A DNA stretch of 64,000 bases from Arenibacter sp040216555 (GCA_040216555.1 JAVJOW010000007.1:19774-83773), one strand, 5' to 3'. Shown: positions 44,234-54,566, counted from the stretch's first letter. Numbers and translations: made by a program. The notes: generated by a model from the letters alone, not told the origin.

Positions 44234-46018
44234 TTATCTTATTCCGTGCATTAATTTTTTTAAGAGTGGGTTTAGAACGATTGAAACAAGTCCAACACCC
44301 ACCGGAACTAAGGTGAAAATCAAAAAGAAGGTACCCATGGAGTACTGTTCGGAAATCCTATCGATCATCCCACCCATAGTTCCTGCAGCCTTTTGCCCTA
44401 TAGCAATGGCCAAATACCAGATCCCGAACATAAAACCGATCATACGTGCCGGTACAAGTTTGCTTAGATAGGAAAGTCCAACCGGGGAGATACACAGCTC
44501 ACCCATGGTATGTAACAAATACGCCAGAACTAAAAATATCATGCTGACAGATGCGGTCTGTGCCCCAGAAGGTATCCCAGATGCACCAAATGACAGTACT
44601 GCAAAGCCCAATCCTAACAAAACAAGACCTATTCCGTATTTCATAGCGGCACTTGGATTATATTTACTTTCCCACCATCTGGAAAAAAAAGGTGCCAGGG
44701 TAATAATAAAAAATGAATTTAGAATTCCAAACCAAGTGGCATCTACTTGATTGCCTTCTTGGGAAAATTTATCCATAAGCCTATAGATCACCAATATCCA
44801 AAGCCCAATAAAAGCGATGGCCAATACAATATTGGAAAATCCTATTCTGGTAAAGGTTTTTTTTGCCAATAATACCAATACCCAACTTATTATTGCCAGT
44901 GGGACTGTTGTCAACAAGGCATCTACCACCTTAAAGATCATGGCCGACTGACCAACGAGTTCCCTATTGGTATAATCCCTGGCAAAAATGGTCATAGACC
45001 CCAAGGATTGTTCAAAAAAAGCGAAAAAGAAGACCGTAAAAAATCCGAAAATTGACACGGCTATAATTCGATCCCTTACCACAGGTAGGTATCTGGCTAT
45101 TCTGGTAACCAACAAAATTAAAAACAAGACCAAGGAACAAAGGATAACTACATTGGTACCGCTGAGGCTTCCTAGGCTAAATGGCGCCAAACTGGTACCT
45201 TGTATTTTTTCAAAGGGATCATTGAACAAATAGAGCAGCCCTCCAATGGAGGATAATACGATCAACACTTTATCAAAAAGACTGAAAGGGTTCAATTTTG
45301 TTTCCACCTCATTGTTCTCATGACCATCCGCTATATTTTCCGCTTCATTTGCTGATAAGGCAGTTTCGACTTTTTTAAGGGGCTTAGCACCAATATTTCC
45401 GAACAAATCCTTGGCCAGCCAAAATTGTAGCATCCCGAGCATCATAAAAATTCCTGCTAGCCCAAAGCCCCAGGACCAACCGTAATTTTCTGCCAAATAC
45501 CCACAAAGCATCATTCCAAAAAAAGCTCCAGCATTAACGCCCATGTAAAATATGGTATAGGCACCATCCTTTTTAGATTCCTTACCATGGTACATTTCGG
45601 AAATAATAGAAGTAATATTAGGTTTGAAGAACCCCGTACCAATAATCAATAGCGCAAGGCCAAGATAGAAAGTGGCCGTAGTTTCAATGGCCATAGCGAC
45701 ATGGCCCAAGGTCATTATTAAACACCCAATGACCACTGCCACCCTATAACCGGTTATTTTATCCGCTATCCACCCGCCGATAATAGGGGTTAAATACAAA
45801 AGGGAAGCATAGGTCCCTATTAAGGCCAGAGCGTGTTCCCTAGGCCATTCCCATCCAGGATTATCACTGATAATGGGTGCTGTTAAGAACAACACCAATA
45901 AAATGCGCATCCCGTAAAACGAGAAACGTTCCCACATTTCGGTAAAAAACAATACAAATAGGCCGGCTGGATGCCCAAGAACCTTATCCTTAAATAGATT
46001 TTCAATATCGGTATTCAT
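44234..46018 (-). CDS. POT-family proton-coupled peptide transporter (first)
   Basis: The 594-residue product imports di- and tripeptides with protons. It has the POT signature ExxERF as EMWERFSFYGMR (about 27-38), then GGWIADKITGYR and the family's second signature GVNAGAFFGMMLCGYLAENYGW. At least twelve membrane helices are visible. A long cytoplasmic loop near 230-250 is Glu/Asn-rich. The last part contains GELCISPVGLSYLSKLVPAR, a typical conserved segment. It follows the second transporter gene by 151 bp, across a weak terminator. Confidence 0.95.
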   Translation of the reverse strand: MNTDIENLFKDKVLGHPAGLFVLFFTEMWERFSFYGMRILLVLFLTAPIISDNPGWEWPREHALALIGTYASLLYLTPIIGGWIADKITGYRVAVVIGCLIMTLGHVAMAIETTATFYLGLALLIIGTGFFKPNITSIISEMYHGKESKKDGAYTIFYMGVNAGAFFGMMLCGYLAENYGWSWGFGLAGIFMMLGMLQFWLAKDLFGNIGAKPLKKVETALSANEAENIADGHENNEVETKLNPFSLFDKVLIVLSSIGGLLYLFNDPFEKIQGTSLAPFSLGSLSGTNVVILCSLVLFLILLVTRIARYLPVVRDRIIAVSIFGFFTVFFFAFFEQSLGSMTIFARDYTNRELVGQSAMIFKVVDALLTTVPLAIISWVLVLLAKKTFTRIGFSNIVLAIAFIGLWILVIYRLMDKFSQEGNQVDATWFGILNSFFIITLAPFFSRWWESKYNPSAAMKYGIGLVLLGLGFAVLSFGASGIPSGAQTASVSMIFLVLAYLLHTMGELCISPVGLSYLSKLVPARMIGFMFGIWYLAIAIGQKAAGTMGGMIDRISEQYSMGTFFLIFTLVPVGVGLVSIVLNPLLKKLMHGIR

Positions 46019-46138
46019 AGAAAGGTTTATTTTAGTTTTAACAGGTAGGCTCCTTCAAATAAAGAAATAGACTCACATGGTCTACATACGATTGCAAATT
46101 TTAGTAATTAGCTAACAAAGTACTTACCCAATATACAT

Positions 46139-46163
46139 AAAAATCGCCAGCTGAATGGCGATT
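46139..46163 (-). terminator. Weak terminator between the two POT genes
   Basis: An 8-bp stem AATCGCCA/TGGCGATT (46142-46149 with 46156-46163) is followed on the minus strand by a run of five T counting two in the stem. It may only partly stop transcription into the downstream transporter. Confidence 0.6.
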
Positions 46164-46169
46164 ATATTT

Positions 46170-47702
46170 CTAATGTACATTGCCCATCAGACGCTTCATC
46201 AGTGGTGCTGTAACCAAAACGATCGCGGCGGCCCCAAGAGCATATTGGGCTATAAGTTCAAAACCATTAATATAAGTTTCAAGAGATTCAAAACCGCCAA
46301 CATTCACGTTATCGCTTTCAACAGCCAACTGTTTCCCTATAAAGCCGACCACTTGGAAAGCAAATGCTGAAGATAGGAACCAAACCCCCATCATAAAGGC
46401 CACAATTCTTTTTGGGGACAAATCGGTTATCTTAGATAAGCCCACTGGCGACATTAATAATTCGCCTACTGAAATTAGGAAGTACATGACTAGAAGATAA
46501 CTGAAAGGCACCATTCCATTCTCATCGGCACTACCACCGCTAAGCGCCAAAACGTAAAAACTGATGCCCGCGAAGGCAAGTCCTAATCCAAATTTATATG
46601 GAGTACGGGGATTTAATTTCTTCTTGGCCAAATAAGTAAACAATATTGAGATAGGAATGGACAGGATAATGATGTACATTGAGTTGAGCGCATTGGTCTG
46701 TGCCGCATCAACTATACTTAGGTTCACGTTGCGTTCCGCGAATAGGGTAATCACACTTCCTGATAATTCGTGAAAACCCCAGAAAATCGTCATAAAAAAG
46801 GTAATCAGCACTGCCATAAAAAGTTTTTTGCGTTCGTCCAGTGTAGCTTTATACATAATATAACCCATATAAACCAAGATCGAAATCCCCACCATTTTAA
46901 AAATTACATTCACGATATTCTGATCTCCAAAAAAACTGCCTTCTGCACCCAAAGGACGATATGAAGAGAGGAGTATAGCAATTAAAGGTGCTGCAAGGCA
47001 CGCTAATATTGGAACCAATACTTTTTGCTTCACTCCAATTACTTTCTTCTCCAGTCCTTCCCTGCTCGGTGCCATTCCTTTATCTCCAAAAACATTTTTA
47101 CGAATCCCGCTCCAGAAGAAAATCAAACCAGTTAACATTCCTATACCGGCAAGACCGAAACCATAATGCCATCCGTACTCACTGCCCAACCAACCACAAA
47201 GTAATGGAGCAGCAAATCCACCAATATTGATCCCCATATAGAAAATTACAAATCCTGAGTCTTTTCTGGTATCTCCATCCGGATATAAGGAACCTACAAA
47301 TGTAGAGATGTTAGGCTTAAAAAATCCATTACCAACTACTATTAGAGCCAGGGCCAGATAAAAGGCCACATTGTGTTCTATGGCGAGCACAAAATGTCCA
47401 AGCGCCATTAAGATACCTCCAAGAAAAATTGATTTCCGCATTCCTAGGATGGTATCGGAGATACGACCCCCTACTACAGTAGAGGCGTATACTAACGATC
47501 CGTAGGAGGAATACACAGCGGCCGCAGCATAATCACGTTGTGTGAGGGCCTCAAAAATCACATTGACCATATAAAGTGTTAGCAAGGCCCGCATTCCGTA
47601 AAAACTAAATCGCTCCCAGAGCTCGGCAAAGAAGAGGTAGAACAATCCTTTCGGGTGTCCTAATAATTGCTGTTCCTCCATGAATTCGGCTTTAGTGTCC
47701 AT
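46170..47702 (-). CDS. POT-family proton-coupled peptide transporter (second)
   Basis: The 510-residue product has the same family marks as its downstream neighbour: ExxER as ELWERFSFYGMRALL, GGRISDTILGMRKS, and MGINIGGFAAPLLCGWLGSEYGW. It shares GELLMSPVGLSKITDLSPKR near the end. It is shorter, mainly because of its smaller central loop. The two are clearly related but far from identical, so this is an old duplication with possible division of substrates. It lies 6 bp after the S9 peptidase gene and is translated with it. Confidence 0.95.
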   Translation of the reverse strand: MDTKAEFMEEQQLLGHPKGLFYLFFAELWERFSFYGMRALLTLYMVNVIFEALTQRDYAAAAVYSSYGSLVYASTVVGGRISDTILGMRKSIFLGGILMALGHFVLAIEHNVAFYLALALIVVGNGFFKPNISTFVGSLYPDGDTRKDSGFVIFYMGINIGGFAAPLLCGWLGSEYGWHYGFGLAGIGMLTGLIFFWSGIRKNVFGDKGMAPSREGLEKKVIGVKQKVLVPILACLAAPLIAILLSSYRPLGAEGSFFGDQNIVNVIFKMVGISILVYMGYIMYKATLDERKKLFMAVLITFFMTIFWGFHELSGSVITLFAERNVNLSIVDAAQTNALNSMYIIILSIPISILFTYLAKKKLNPRTPYKFGLGLAFAGISFYVLALSGGSADENGMVPFSYLLVMYFLISVGELLMSPVGLSKITDLSPKRIVAFMMGVWFLSSAFAFQVVGFIGKQLAVESDNVNVGGFESLETYINGFELIAQYALGAAAIVLVTAPLMKRLMGNVH

Positions 47703-47708
47703 TTGTTT

Positions 47709-49898
47709 TTATTTTTGGTCGTTATTAGTGTTTCCAAGATACTGCATCAAAAAATCAGTCATTTTTTGGTACAGGTGTATACGAGTGTTGCCTCCGCGTA
47801 TACCGTGGTTTTTATCGGGATAAATTGCCCAATCAAATTGTTTATTGGCTTGTACCAAAGCTTCTACCATGCGCATCGTATTTTGTAAGTGCACGTTATC
47901 ATCGGCAGAGCCGTGTACCAATAAATAGTCTCCCTTTAAAAGTTCTGGATAATTAAACGGTGAATTTTCATCATAACCACTTGGATTTTCCTGAGGTGTA
48001 CGCATAAAACGTTCCGTATAAATGGAGTCATAAAATCGCCACGAGGTCACAGGCGCCACTGCAATAGCCATCTCAAAGGTATCATTCCCTTTAAGCAGAC
48101 AATTGGTAGACATAAACCCTCCATAACTCCAGCCCCAGATCCCTGTCCTTAATTCGTCTATAAATGGCAGTTCACTTAACTTTTTGGCTGTAGCTATTTG
48201 ATCTTCCACCTCATATTTTCCTAATTCCTTGTAGGTTACCTTTTTAAATTGGGCTCCTTTATATCCGGTACCCCTTCCGTCGACACATACCACAATATAC
48301 CCTTCACTGGCCAACATTTGAAACCAATAATCGTTGGTGTCCATCCAGCTATTCGATACCTTTTGCGAACCAGGCCCGCTATATTGGGTCATAAATAAGG
48401 GGTATTTTTTGGTTGCATCAAAATCCTTAGGCTTTATCATCCACATATTTAGCTCATAGCCATTTATGGCGATGGTGGAAAATTCTTTTGGACTTATCCT
48501 ATAATTGTCCAATTTAGAAATTAGCGCCCGATTAAATAAAATATCCTTTATTTTTTTTCCGTTCAAAGAATTATGGAGCGTATATTCCGGGGGATTGGTT
48601 GCACTGGAATAGGTATTGATGAAATAAGTAAAATCGGCGCTAAAATCGGCAGCATTGTGCCCTACTTTTGCAGTCAAACGCCTTTTACCCTCCCCATTGC
48701 TCCCCACACTGTAAACATCCCGGTTTATAGATCCATTCTCCGTGGATTGATAATAAATTAGATCTTCATTTTGGTCATAACCATAAAATTTGGTTACCTC
48801 CCAGGGACCTTTGGTAACCTGATTCATTAACTTGCCCTCCGCATTATATAGATAAATATGCTTAAACCCATCCTTCTCACTGGTCCAAATAAAGCTGTCA
48901 TCGGCCAAAAAAGTAAGATCGTCGGCCACGCTGACGTAGGCCTCATCATTTTCTTCCAATAAAATGCTGCTGGTAGTATTTATTGCACTCACAGCATATA
49001 ACCTCAGTTTGTTCTGGTGTCGGTTCAAGGTTTGAACAGAGAGGAAATCGGGATTGTTCATCCATTTAATTCTAGGGATATAATATGGATCATCCAAATT
49101 AACTTGGGTCATATCGTAAGTGTTCACATCTACAATATAGAGCGAAACTTCGGAATTGACCTCTCCTGCCTTAGGGTATTTAAAGATGGTTTGGGTCTGG
49201 TAAAGATTGCTGCCGTAAACATCCATTGAAAATTCTGGAACTTTAGATTCATCAAACCTTATAAAAGCCAATTTAGACCCATCGGAATTCCACTCAAATG
49301 CCCTTACAAACGCAAACTCTTCCTCGTAGACCCAGTCCGTTATCCCATTGATTATCCTATTCTTCTCCCCATCTGTGGTAACTTGCTTGGTATAATTGGT
49401 GGCTATATCCCAGACAAAAATATTATTATTCCGTACATAGGCCACCTTGCTTCCATCCGGAGAAAGGGAAGGTTCCTGAATTTTAGAATTTGAAACAGCG
49501 GAGATTTTTTTTGATTTCAGGTCGTAAACATAGAATAAACCAAGGGTAGATCGCCTAAAGATTGGCTCAATTGCCGTGGCCAACAATAATTTAGATTCGT
49601 CTTCGCTAAAATCATAGGAGGTAAAATAGGGTACTGAACTTGACGAAGAAACTATTGTTTCCAGTTTTTTTTGGGTCTTGTAATCATATTTTTGGATAGA
49701 TGAAGTAACCGTTGCCTTATCCACACTTAGAATTGTGTATTGTTTTCCATTTTTCAAGGACCGCAATTTATCCATGCCCTCAACGCTAAAAGTACCATCA
49801 TAAATTTCTTCCAAAGAAAGCTGTTTATTTTGGGCCAATAGAAATGAAAAATGACACAAAAAAAATACTATTGGCAATAGCAAAGGGGATTTTCTCAC
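47709..49898 (-). CDS. S9 prolyl oligopeptidase, dipeptidyl-peptidase IV type
   Basis: The 729-residue product has a signal peptide (about 1-22, LLPIVFFLCHFSFLLAQ), a DPP-IV N-terminal beta-propeller (about 90-450) and an alpha/beta-hydrolase domain. The catalytic triad is Ser591 in GWSYGG, Asp666 in GSADDNVH and His698 in DKNHGI. The Glu pair that holds the peptide N-terminus is visible in DWVYEEEFAF. It should release dipeptides, favouring Pro or Ala at the second place, in the periplasm. The two POT importers downstream on the same strand make a coherent peptide-use unit. Confidence 0.95.
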   Translation of the reverse strand: MRKSPLLLPIVFFLCHFSFLLAQNKQLSLEEIYDGTFSVEGMDKLRSLKNGKQYTILSVDKATVTSSIQKYDYKTQKKLETIVSSSSSVPYFTSYDFSEDESKLLLATAIEPIFRRSTLGLFYVYDLKSKKISAVSNSKIQEPSLSPDGSKVAYVRNNNIFVWDIATNYTKQVTTDGEKNRIINGITDWVYEEEFAFVRAFEWNSDGSKLAFIRFDESKVPEFSMDVYGSNLYQTQTIFKYPKAGEVNSEVSLYIVDVNTYDMTQVNLDDPYYIPRIKWMNNPDFLSVQTLNRHQNKLRLYAVSAINTTSSILLEENDEAYVSVADDLTFLADDSFIWTSEKDGFKHIYLYNAEGKLMNQVTKGPWEVTKFYGYDQNEDLIYYQSTENGSINRDVYSVGSNGEGKRRLTAKVGHNAADFSADFTYFINTYSSATNPPEYTLHNSLNGKKIKDILFNRALISKLDNYRISPKEFSTIAINGYELNMWMIKPKDFDATKKYPLFMTQYSGPGSQKVSNSWMDTNDYWFQMLASEGYIVVCVDGRGTGYKGAQFKKVTYKELGKYEVEDQIATAKKLSELPFIDELRTGIWGWSYGGFMSTNCLLKGNDTFEMAIAVAPVTSWRFYDSIYTERFMRTPQENPSGYDENSPFNYPELLKGDYLLVHGSADDNVHLQNTMRMVEALVQANKQFDWAIYPDKNHGIRGGNTRIHLYQKMTDFLMQYLGNTNNDQK

Positions 49899-50118
49899 AA
49901 AAACAAAGGTTTATTAGATTTATTTTTATTGAAATACACCAAAAAGAATTTCAGTATTTTCAAAAAATTATTCAAATCTCCAAGTTTACTAAAAAATCTA
50001 CAAAGAAAAAGACTTGAAAGTAAAAAAATAACATTTTTTAACCTTCTTAAACCCATTTTAAGATGTAGAATGATTTGGGACCATATTACTATCTTTACAC
50101 AAAGAAATAGAAAGCATA

Positions 50119-51441
50119 ATGACCACTCCTATAGAAGGATTTTCCAAATTGTCCAAAGCCGACAAAATTGACTGGATTGCCCAACAGTATACCCAACACC
50201 CCAAGGAAACTATTGCCATTTTAAAACAGTATTGGAACGATGATGAAAAATTGCAGAATTTACATGACGAATTCATTGAAAACACCATCACCAACTTTTA
50301 TTTACCATTAGGAATTGCTCCCAATTTTCTCATAAACAACAAGCTTTACGCCATTCCAATGGCCATTGAAGAAAGTTCTGTGGTAGCAGCCGCCAGTAAG
50401 GCAGCAAAATTTTGGCAGACCCGTGGTGGCTTTAAGACCACCGTTCTGGGAACGGAAAAAGTAGGTCAGGTACATTTTATGTACCATGGTGATGTAGAAA
50501 AACTCACTACATTTTTTAAGCTTGTGCAAGCAAGATTGATCAACAGTGTTGCTCCTATTGTTAAAAACATGGCAAAACGGGGCGGTGGAATAAAGAATAT
50601 TGAATTAAGGGATAAAACATCGGATTTGGATGACTATTTCCAATTGCATTGCACATTTGAAACCTTGGATGCTATGGGCGCCAATTTCATAAACTCATGC
50701 TTGGAAGGCTTTGCCCAATGCCTAAAAGAGGAAGCTCAGCAATATGGACCTTTTACGGATAGGGAGAAGGACATTGAAATAGTTATGAGTATTCTTTCCA
50801 ATTACATCCCCAACTGTGTGGCAAAGGCAGAGGTTAGTTGTCCGGTTTCCGATTTGAAGGGCCACCAAGGAATTACAGCCGAGGATTTCGCAAAAAAAAT
50901 GGTCCGTGCCGTACATATTGCCAAAGTGGAACCCTACAGGGCGGTTACCCATAATAAGGGGATCATGAATGGAATTGATGCCGTAGTTTTGGCTACAGGA
51001 AACGATTTTAGGGCCATAGAGGCCGGTGCCCATGCCTATGCATCAAAAGATGGTCGCTATACCAGCCTTACACACGCCAGTATAGAAAACGGAATCTTTA
51101 AATTTTGGATAGAGATTCCCCTGGCCTTGGGAACAGTCGGTGGTCTAACAACCTTACACCCACTGGTAAAACTTGCCTTGGAAATATTACAAAATCCTAC
51201 AGCAAAAGAACTAATGCAAATTGTAGCCGTAGCCGGACTAGCTCAAAACTTTGGCGCCGTGCGTTCCTTGGTAACCACGGGGATCCAACAAGGGCATATG
51301 AAAATGCATTTATTGAATATATTGAACCAATTGGGTGCTACAGAGGAAGAAAAAATAAGCTTGGTGGACTATTTTAAAAAGCATACAGCCTCCCACAGTG
51401 CAGTAGTGTTGGCTTTTGAAGAGTTGAGAAATAAAAAATGA
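50119..51441 (+). CDS. mvaA: Hydroxymethylglutaryl-CoA reductase, class II type
   Basis: The enzyme makes mevalonate from HMG-CoA, or runs in reverse. The 440-residue product resembles the class II enzymes of Pseudomonas mevalonii type. The catalytic Glu is in MAIEESSVVAAAS (about 84-85), DAMGANFINSC follows, the catalytic Lys and Asp lie in HNKGIMNGIDAVVLATGND, and the His is in ASHSAVVLAFEE near the C-terminus. Flavobacteria make isoprenoids through mevalonate, so synthesis is the likely direction. A near-consensus -7 element (TATCTTTA) lies at 50090-50097. The gene overlaps the next by 4 bp (ATGA). Confidence 0.95.
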   Translation: MTTPIEGFSKLSKADKIDWIAQQYTQHPKETIAILKQYWNDDEKLQNLHDEFIENTITNFYLPLGIAPNFLINNKLYAIPMAIEESSVVAAASKAAKFWQTRGGFKTTVLGTEKVGQVHFMYHGDVEKLTTFFKLVQARLINSVAPIVKNMAKRGGGIKNIELRDKTSDLDDYFQLHCTFETLDAMGANFINSCLEGFAQCLKEEAQQYGPFTDREKDIEIVMSILSNYIPNCVAKAEVSCPVSDLKGHQGITAEDFAKKMVRAVHIAKVEPYRAVTHNKGIMNGIDAVVLATGNDFRAIEAGAHAYASKDGRYTSLTHASIENGIFKFWIEIPLALGTVGGLTTLHPLVKLALEILQNPTAKELMQIVAVAGLAQNFGAVRSLVTTGIQQGHMKMHLLNILNQLGATEEEKISLVDYFKKHTASHSAVVLAFEELRNKK

Positions 51442-52361
51442 AAAGACAATACTACAGTAACGGAAAACTATTGATAACAGGGGAATATCTAGTTTTGGAT
51501 GGTGCCCAAAGTTTAGCAGTACCTACCCTTTACGGACAATCACTATCTGTAAAAGAGACTCAGGACAGGTTGCTGACATGGAAAAGTTTGGACGAAAAAG
51601 GAAAGCCTTGGTTTGAAAGTGTATACGAATTGGGAGAGTTTGGCCCAGTTTCCAAAAACACCCTTCCCGAGGAAGCATTGGATACTTCAGTTACCCTTAA
51701 AAAAATTCTTTCGGAAGCCAGAAAATTGAACCCTAGTTTTTTAGCCGCCACCCAAGGGTATGAAATTACCACAGCATTAAACTTTCCGAGGGAATGGGGT
51801 TTAGGGTCATCATCTACTTTGATCAACAACATTGCCCAATGGGCCCAAATAGATGCCTATGCCCTACTATGGAATGCCTTTTCGGGTAGTGGGTACGACA
51901 TTGCCTGTGCACAAAACAATTCGCCGATTACCTACCAATTAAAGAACAATAGATCTATTATACATGCGGCATCCTTCAACCCCACATTCAAAAGTGATCT
52001 ATACTTTGTATATCTAAATCAAAAACAGAACAGTAGGGAAGGCATTGCCCAGTATCGCAAAAAAGAATTCAACACCTTTTCCGCCATATCACAAATTAAC
52101 AGTATTACCCAACGAATATTGACCTGCACGCGGCTGTCCCAATTTGATAAGCTAATTAAAAAACATGAATTAATTCTAAGCGAAATTCTAGGAATGCCCC
52201 CGGTTAAAGAACGATTGTTTCCGGATTTCAAGGGGGCCATTAAAAGTCTAGGAGCCTGGGGAGGGGATTTTATTCTGGTAACAGGCAACAAGACCGCTCC
52301 AGATTATTTTAAGGAAAAGGGATATGCCATTGTTATTCCCTATTCAAAAATGGTGAAATAG
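51438..52361 (+). CDS. GYDIA-family GHMP kinase
   Basis: The 307-residue product is a GHMP-superfamily small-molecule kinase. It starts YYSNGKLLITGEYLVLDGAQSLAVP, has the ATP loop EWGLGSSSTLINN (about 120-132), and the SGSGYDIACAQ segment that names the group. Overlap with mvaA suggests mevalonate or phosphomevalonate as substrate, but this is inferred from context. Mevalonate diphosphate decarboxylase is not in the window. A strong terminator follows 26 bp after the stop. Confidence 0.9.
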   Translation: MKRQYYSNGKLLITGEYLVLDGAQSLAVPTLYGQSLSVKETQDRLLTWKSLDEKGKPWFESVYELGEFGPVSKNTLPEEALDTSVTLKKILSEARKLNPSFLAATQGYEITTALNFPREWGLGSSSTLINNIAQWAQIDAYALLWNAFSGSGYDIACAQNNSPITYQLKNNRSIIHAASFNPTFKSDLYFVYLNQKQNSREGIAQYRKKEFNTFSAISQINSITQRILTCTRLSQFDKLIKKHELILSEILGMPPVKERLFPDFKGAIKSLGAWGGDFILVTGNKTAPDYFKEKGYAIVIPYSKMVK

Positions 52362-52386
52362 ACAGATTACTTTCAAAGTGATAAAA

Positions 52387-52432
52387 CATAAAACAACAAA
52401 GCCTCCCAAACGGGAGGCTTTGTTGTTTTATG
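52387..52432. terminator. Strong bidirectional terminator
   Basis: A 21-bp perfect stem (52387-52407 with 52412-52432, core AAAGCCTCCC/GGGAGGCTTT) and a four-base loop are flanked by AT-rich ends. It separates the convergent mevalonate and PpiD-like units. Confidence 0.93.
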
Positions 52433-52448
52433 AAGAACTTAGGTTCTA

Positions 52449-54566
52449 CTAATAAAATGTTGCTCTTTTGTCCTCAATAGTAGAAGATTCCTTTAAGGCA
52501 TTGTAAACAGCGAAGTTTACTCTACCGGCAGCACTGGCCTGTAAATTATTGGCATAGGTACTGTAGTTATCCAATTTAGCAGCTTCTTCTTTTTTAGTGA
52601 CCGTTAGCATATATATACCACTATCTCCTTTAATTAAACCAGAGGTTGCCCCTTGCTCCATAGCAAAGGCAGTACCCACTACAAAAGCTTCCGATCCTGC
52701 ACCAGGGATAATAGGGGATTTCATTGTCAAGGCAGAAGCCGTAGAAGCTATGACATTATTGTCCTTGGCGAAATCTTCCATAGACTTACCTTTATTGGCT
52801 TCTATGATTTGTGCCGCCTTTTTTTCCTTTCGCAATTTTGGAAGCACCAAAGCCGATGCATCTTCTGCGCTCATAAGTCCTTCAGCATACTTTGCAGTCA
52901 ACCTCACAACAGCATATCCGTTGTTTATATTGAACCTTTTAACCTCGCCCAATTTGGTATCAGAATTAAAAGCCCATTGAACAATGGCACGCTGGGCAGA
53001 AAGTCCTGGAAGGTTTTCATCCATTTCCTTAATTTTATTTACTGGCCTAACCACAAAATTACTTTCCTTGGCAGCAACGGCAAAATCCTTATCCGAGGTA
53101 GTTTCCATTTCAAATTTGGTAGCCTCGGTGAACAAAGTATTGATAGTTTCTTCGGATGGCTCTATTTCCCTTGCCAAAGTGGCAATCCTAACTATATCCT
53201 GTTTGTCGTCTATTCTAATGATATGAAAACCAAAATCAGTTTCTATCAAATCAACTGTGCCAACTGCATTATTAAAAATAAAATTGTCATATTCTTTAGT
53301 CAATTGGCCCTCTTGAAAGTAACCAATATCCCCACCTTGAGGCGCAGAAGATCCGTCTGAATTGTCCCTTGCCAATTCTGTAAAAACGGCAGATTCATCT
53401 TTAATTTCCTTATAGAGTTCCTTAGCCTTTTTCTCCGCTTCCTCCTTGGTACGGGTAACCTCTGGATTGGCACGTTGAGCGCCTGCATAAGAAATTAGGA
53501 TATGACTGGATTTTACAGTACCATTTGCCTTTCTATCCATCATTTTGGAAACCTTAAAGTAATCCCCGTCACGATAAGGACCAAACATACTTCCTTTTTC
53601 CAAGGCCATTAGCGTATCGGCAAATTTAGCGGGCAAATCCTTCTTTGCCTTATAAATGGTATCGTATTTTATGTCCGAATTTCTATCCAAGAAGGCAATC
53701 ATATCAGTTGTATTCTTGAAGCCTTTAATTGAATCGTTTGCGTCTTTTTGAGCATTGTACTCAACGCGATCCTCCATAAGTTTGTTAATTTCCTCCTTTA
53801 CAGCATTCTCGTCTTCCAAAGAAGGCTTTTCTTCAAAATACACAAACTCCACATCCCTAGACCTATCTTGTTTATAATCTTTCTTATGATCATTGACATA
53901 GGCCTCGATTTCTTTCTTGGTAACCGCTATTGAAGAATCAGGAATAGAAGTAAAAGGCACACGTACATACTTAATATCCACTTTATCATTGGCCAATTTA
54001 TAATCCAATTCTCCTTCTTTCAAGGTTGAACCAACACCTGCTTTTATAAGGTTAAAATAGGTCTGCTCCTTTGCATTCTGAATTATGGCCTGTTCATCCT
54101 GTAACCACAATGCGTAACGACCTGGGTTGTTGGCTTTCCAATCGGCCACAGCTTCCCTAAACTTATTTTCATCGAAAACACCGCTGGCGTTGTGAAATTC
54201 AGGATTTTGAACATAGGAAGGAATAGTTTTAATGTAGTTTATTATCTGATCCTGTTCTATATTGATACCCAACTCCTCAAATTGCTGATCAAGAATGGTA
54301 TTTCTAACTTGCCTATCCCAGACCTGATTGACCAATTGCATTGAAGAAGCAGTAGGACCGGCCATTCTAGAATACGCCTCCACATCCCTTCTAAATTGAT
54401 CTATGGAAATTTCGTCCCCATTGATTTCTGCTACGGAAGAACCAACCTTTCCACCACCCAATTCATTGCTGCTGAACACTCCTGAAATTACGAATGCGAA
54501 CAAAGCCAAACCAATGATTAAAATTAAAACGGTAGTTCGTTTCCTTATATTCTCTAAAATTGCCAT
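52449..54566 (-). CDS. Peptidyl-prolyl isomerase, PpiD/SurA-like, membrane-anchored
   Basis: The 705-residue product is an inner-membrane-anchored periplasmic folding factor. One helix lies at about 12-32 (TTVLILIIGLALFAFVISGVF). A SurA-type N-terminal chaperone region follows (EINGDEISIDQFRRDVEAYS, RNTILDQQFEELGI). A parvulin domain sits near 350-450 (VKSSHILISYAG, RDNSDGSSAPQGGDIGYFQ, GFHIIRID). A second, weaker parvulin-like region may follow. The layout equals PpiD. It is first in a minus-strand row with the CNNM protein, 105 bp apart. Confidence 0.93.
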   Translation of the reverse strand: MAILENIRKRTTVLILIIGLALFAFVISGVFSSNELGGGKVGSSVAEINGDEISIDQFRRDVEAYSRMAGPTASSMQLVNQVWDRQVRNTILDQQFEELGINIEQDQIINYIKTIPSYVQNPEFHNASGVFDENKFREAVADWKANNPGRYALWLQDEQAIIQNAKEQTYFNLIKAGVGSTLKEGELDYKLANDKVDIKYVRVPFTSIPDSSIAVTKKEIEAYVNDHKKDYKQDRSRDVEFVYFEEKPSLEDENAVKEEINKLMEDRVEYNAQKDANDSIKGFKNTTDMIAFLDRNSDIKYDTIYKAKKDLPAKFADTLMALEKGSMFGPYRDGDYFKVSKMMDRKANGTVKSSHILISYAGAQRANPEVTRTKEEAEKKAKELYKEIKDESAVFTELARDNSDGSSAPQGGDIGYFQEGQLTKEYDNFIFNNAVGTVDLIETDFGFHIIRIDDKQDIVRIATLAREIEPSEETINTLFTEATKFEMETTSDKDFAVAAKESNFVVRPVNKIKEMDENLPGLSAQRAIVQWAFNSDTKLGEVKRFNINNGYAVVRLTAKYAEGLMSAEDASALVLPKLRKEKKAAQIIEANKGKSMEDFAKDNNVIASTASALTMKSPIIPGAGSEAFVVGTAFAMEQGATSGLIKGDSGIYMLTVTKKEEAAKLDNYSTYANNLQASAAGRVNFAVYNALKESSTIEDKRATFY

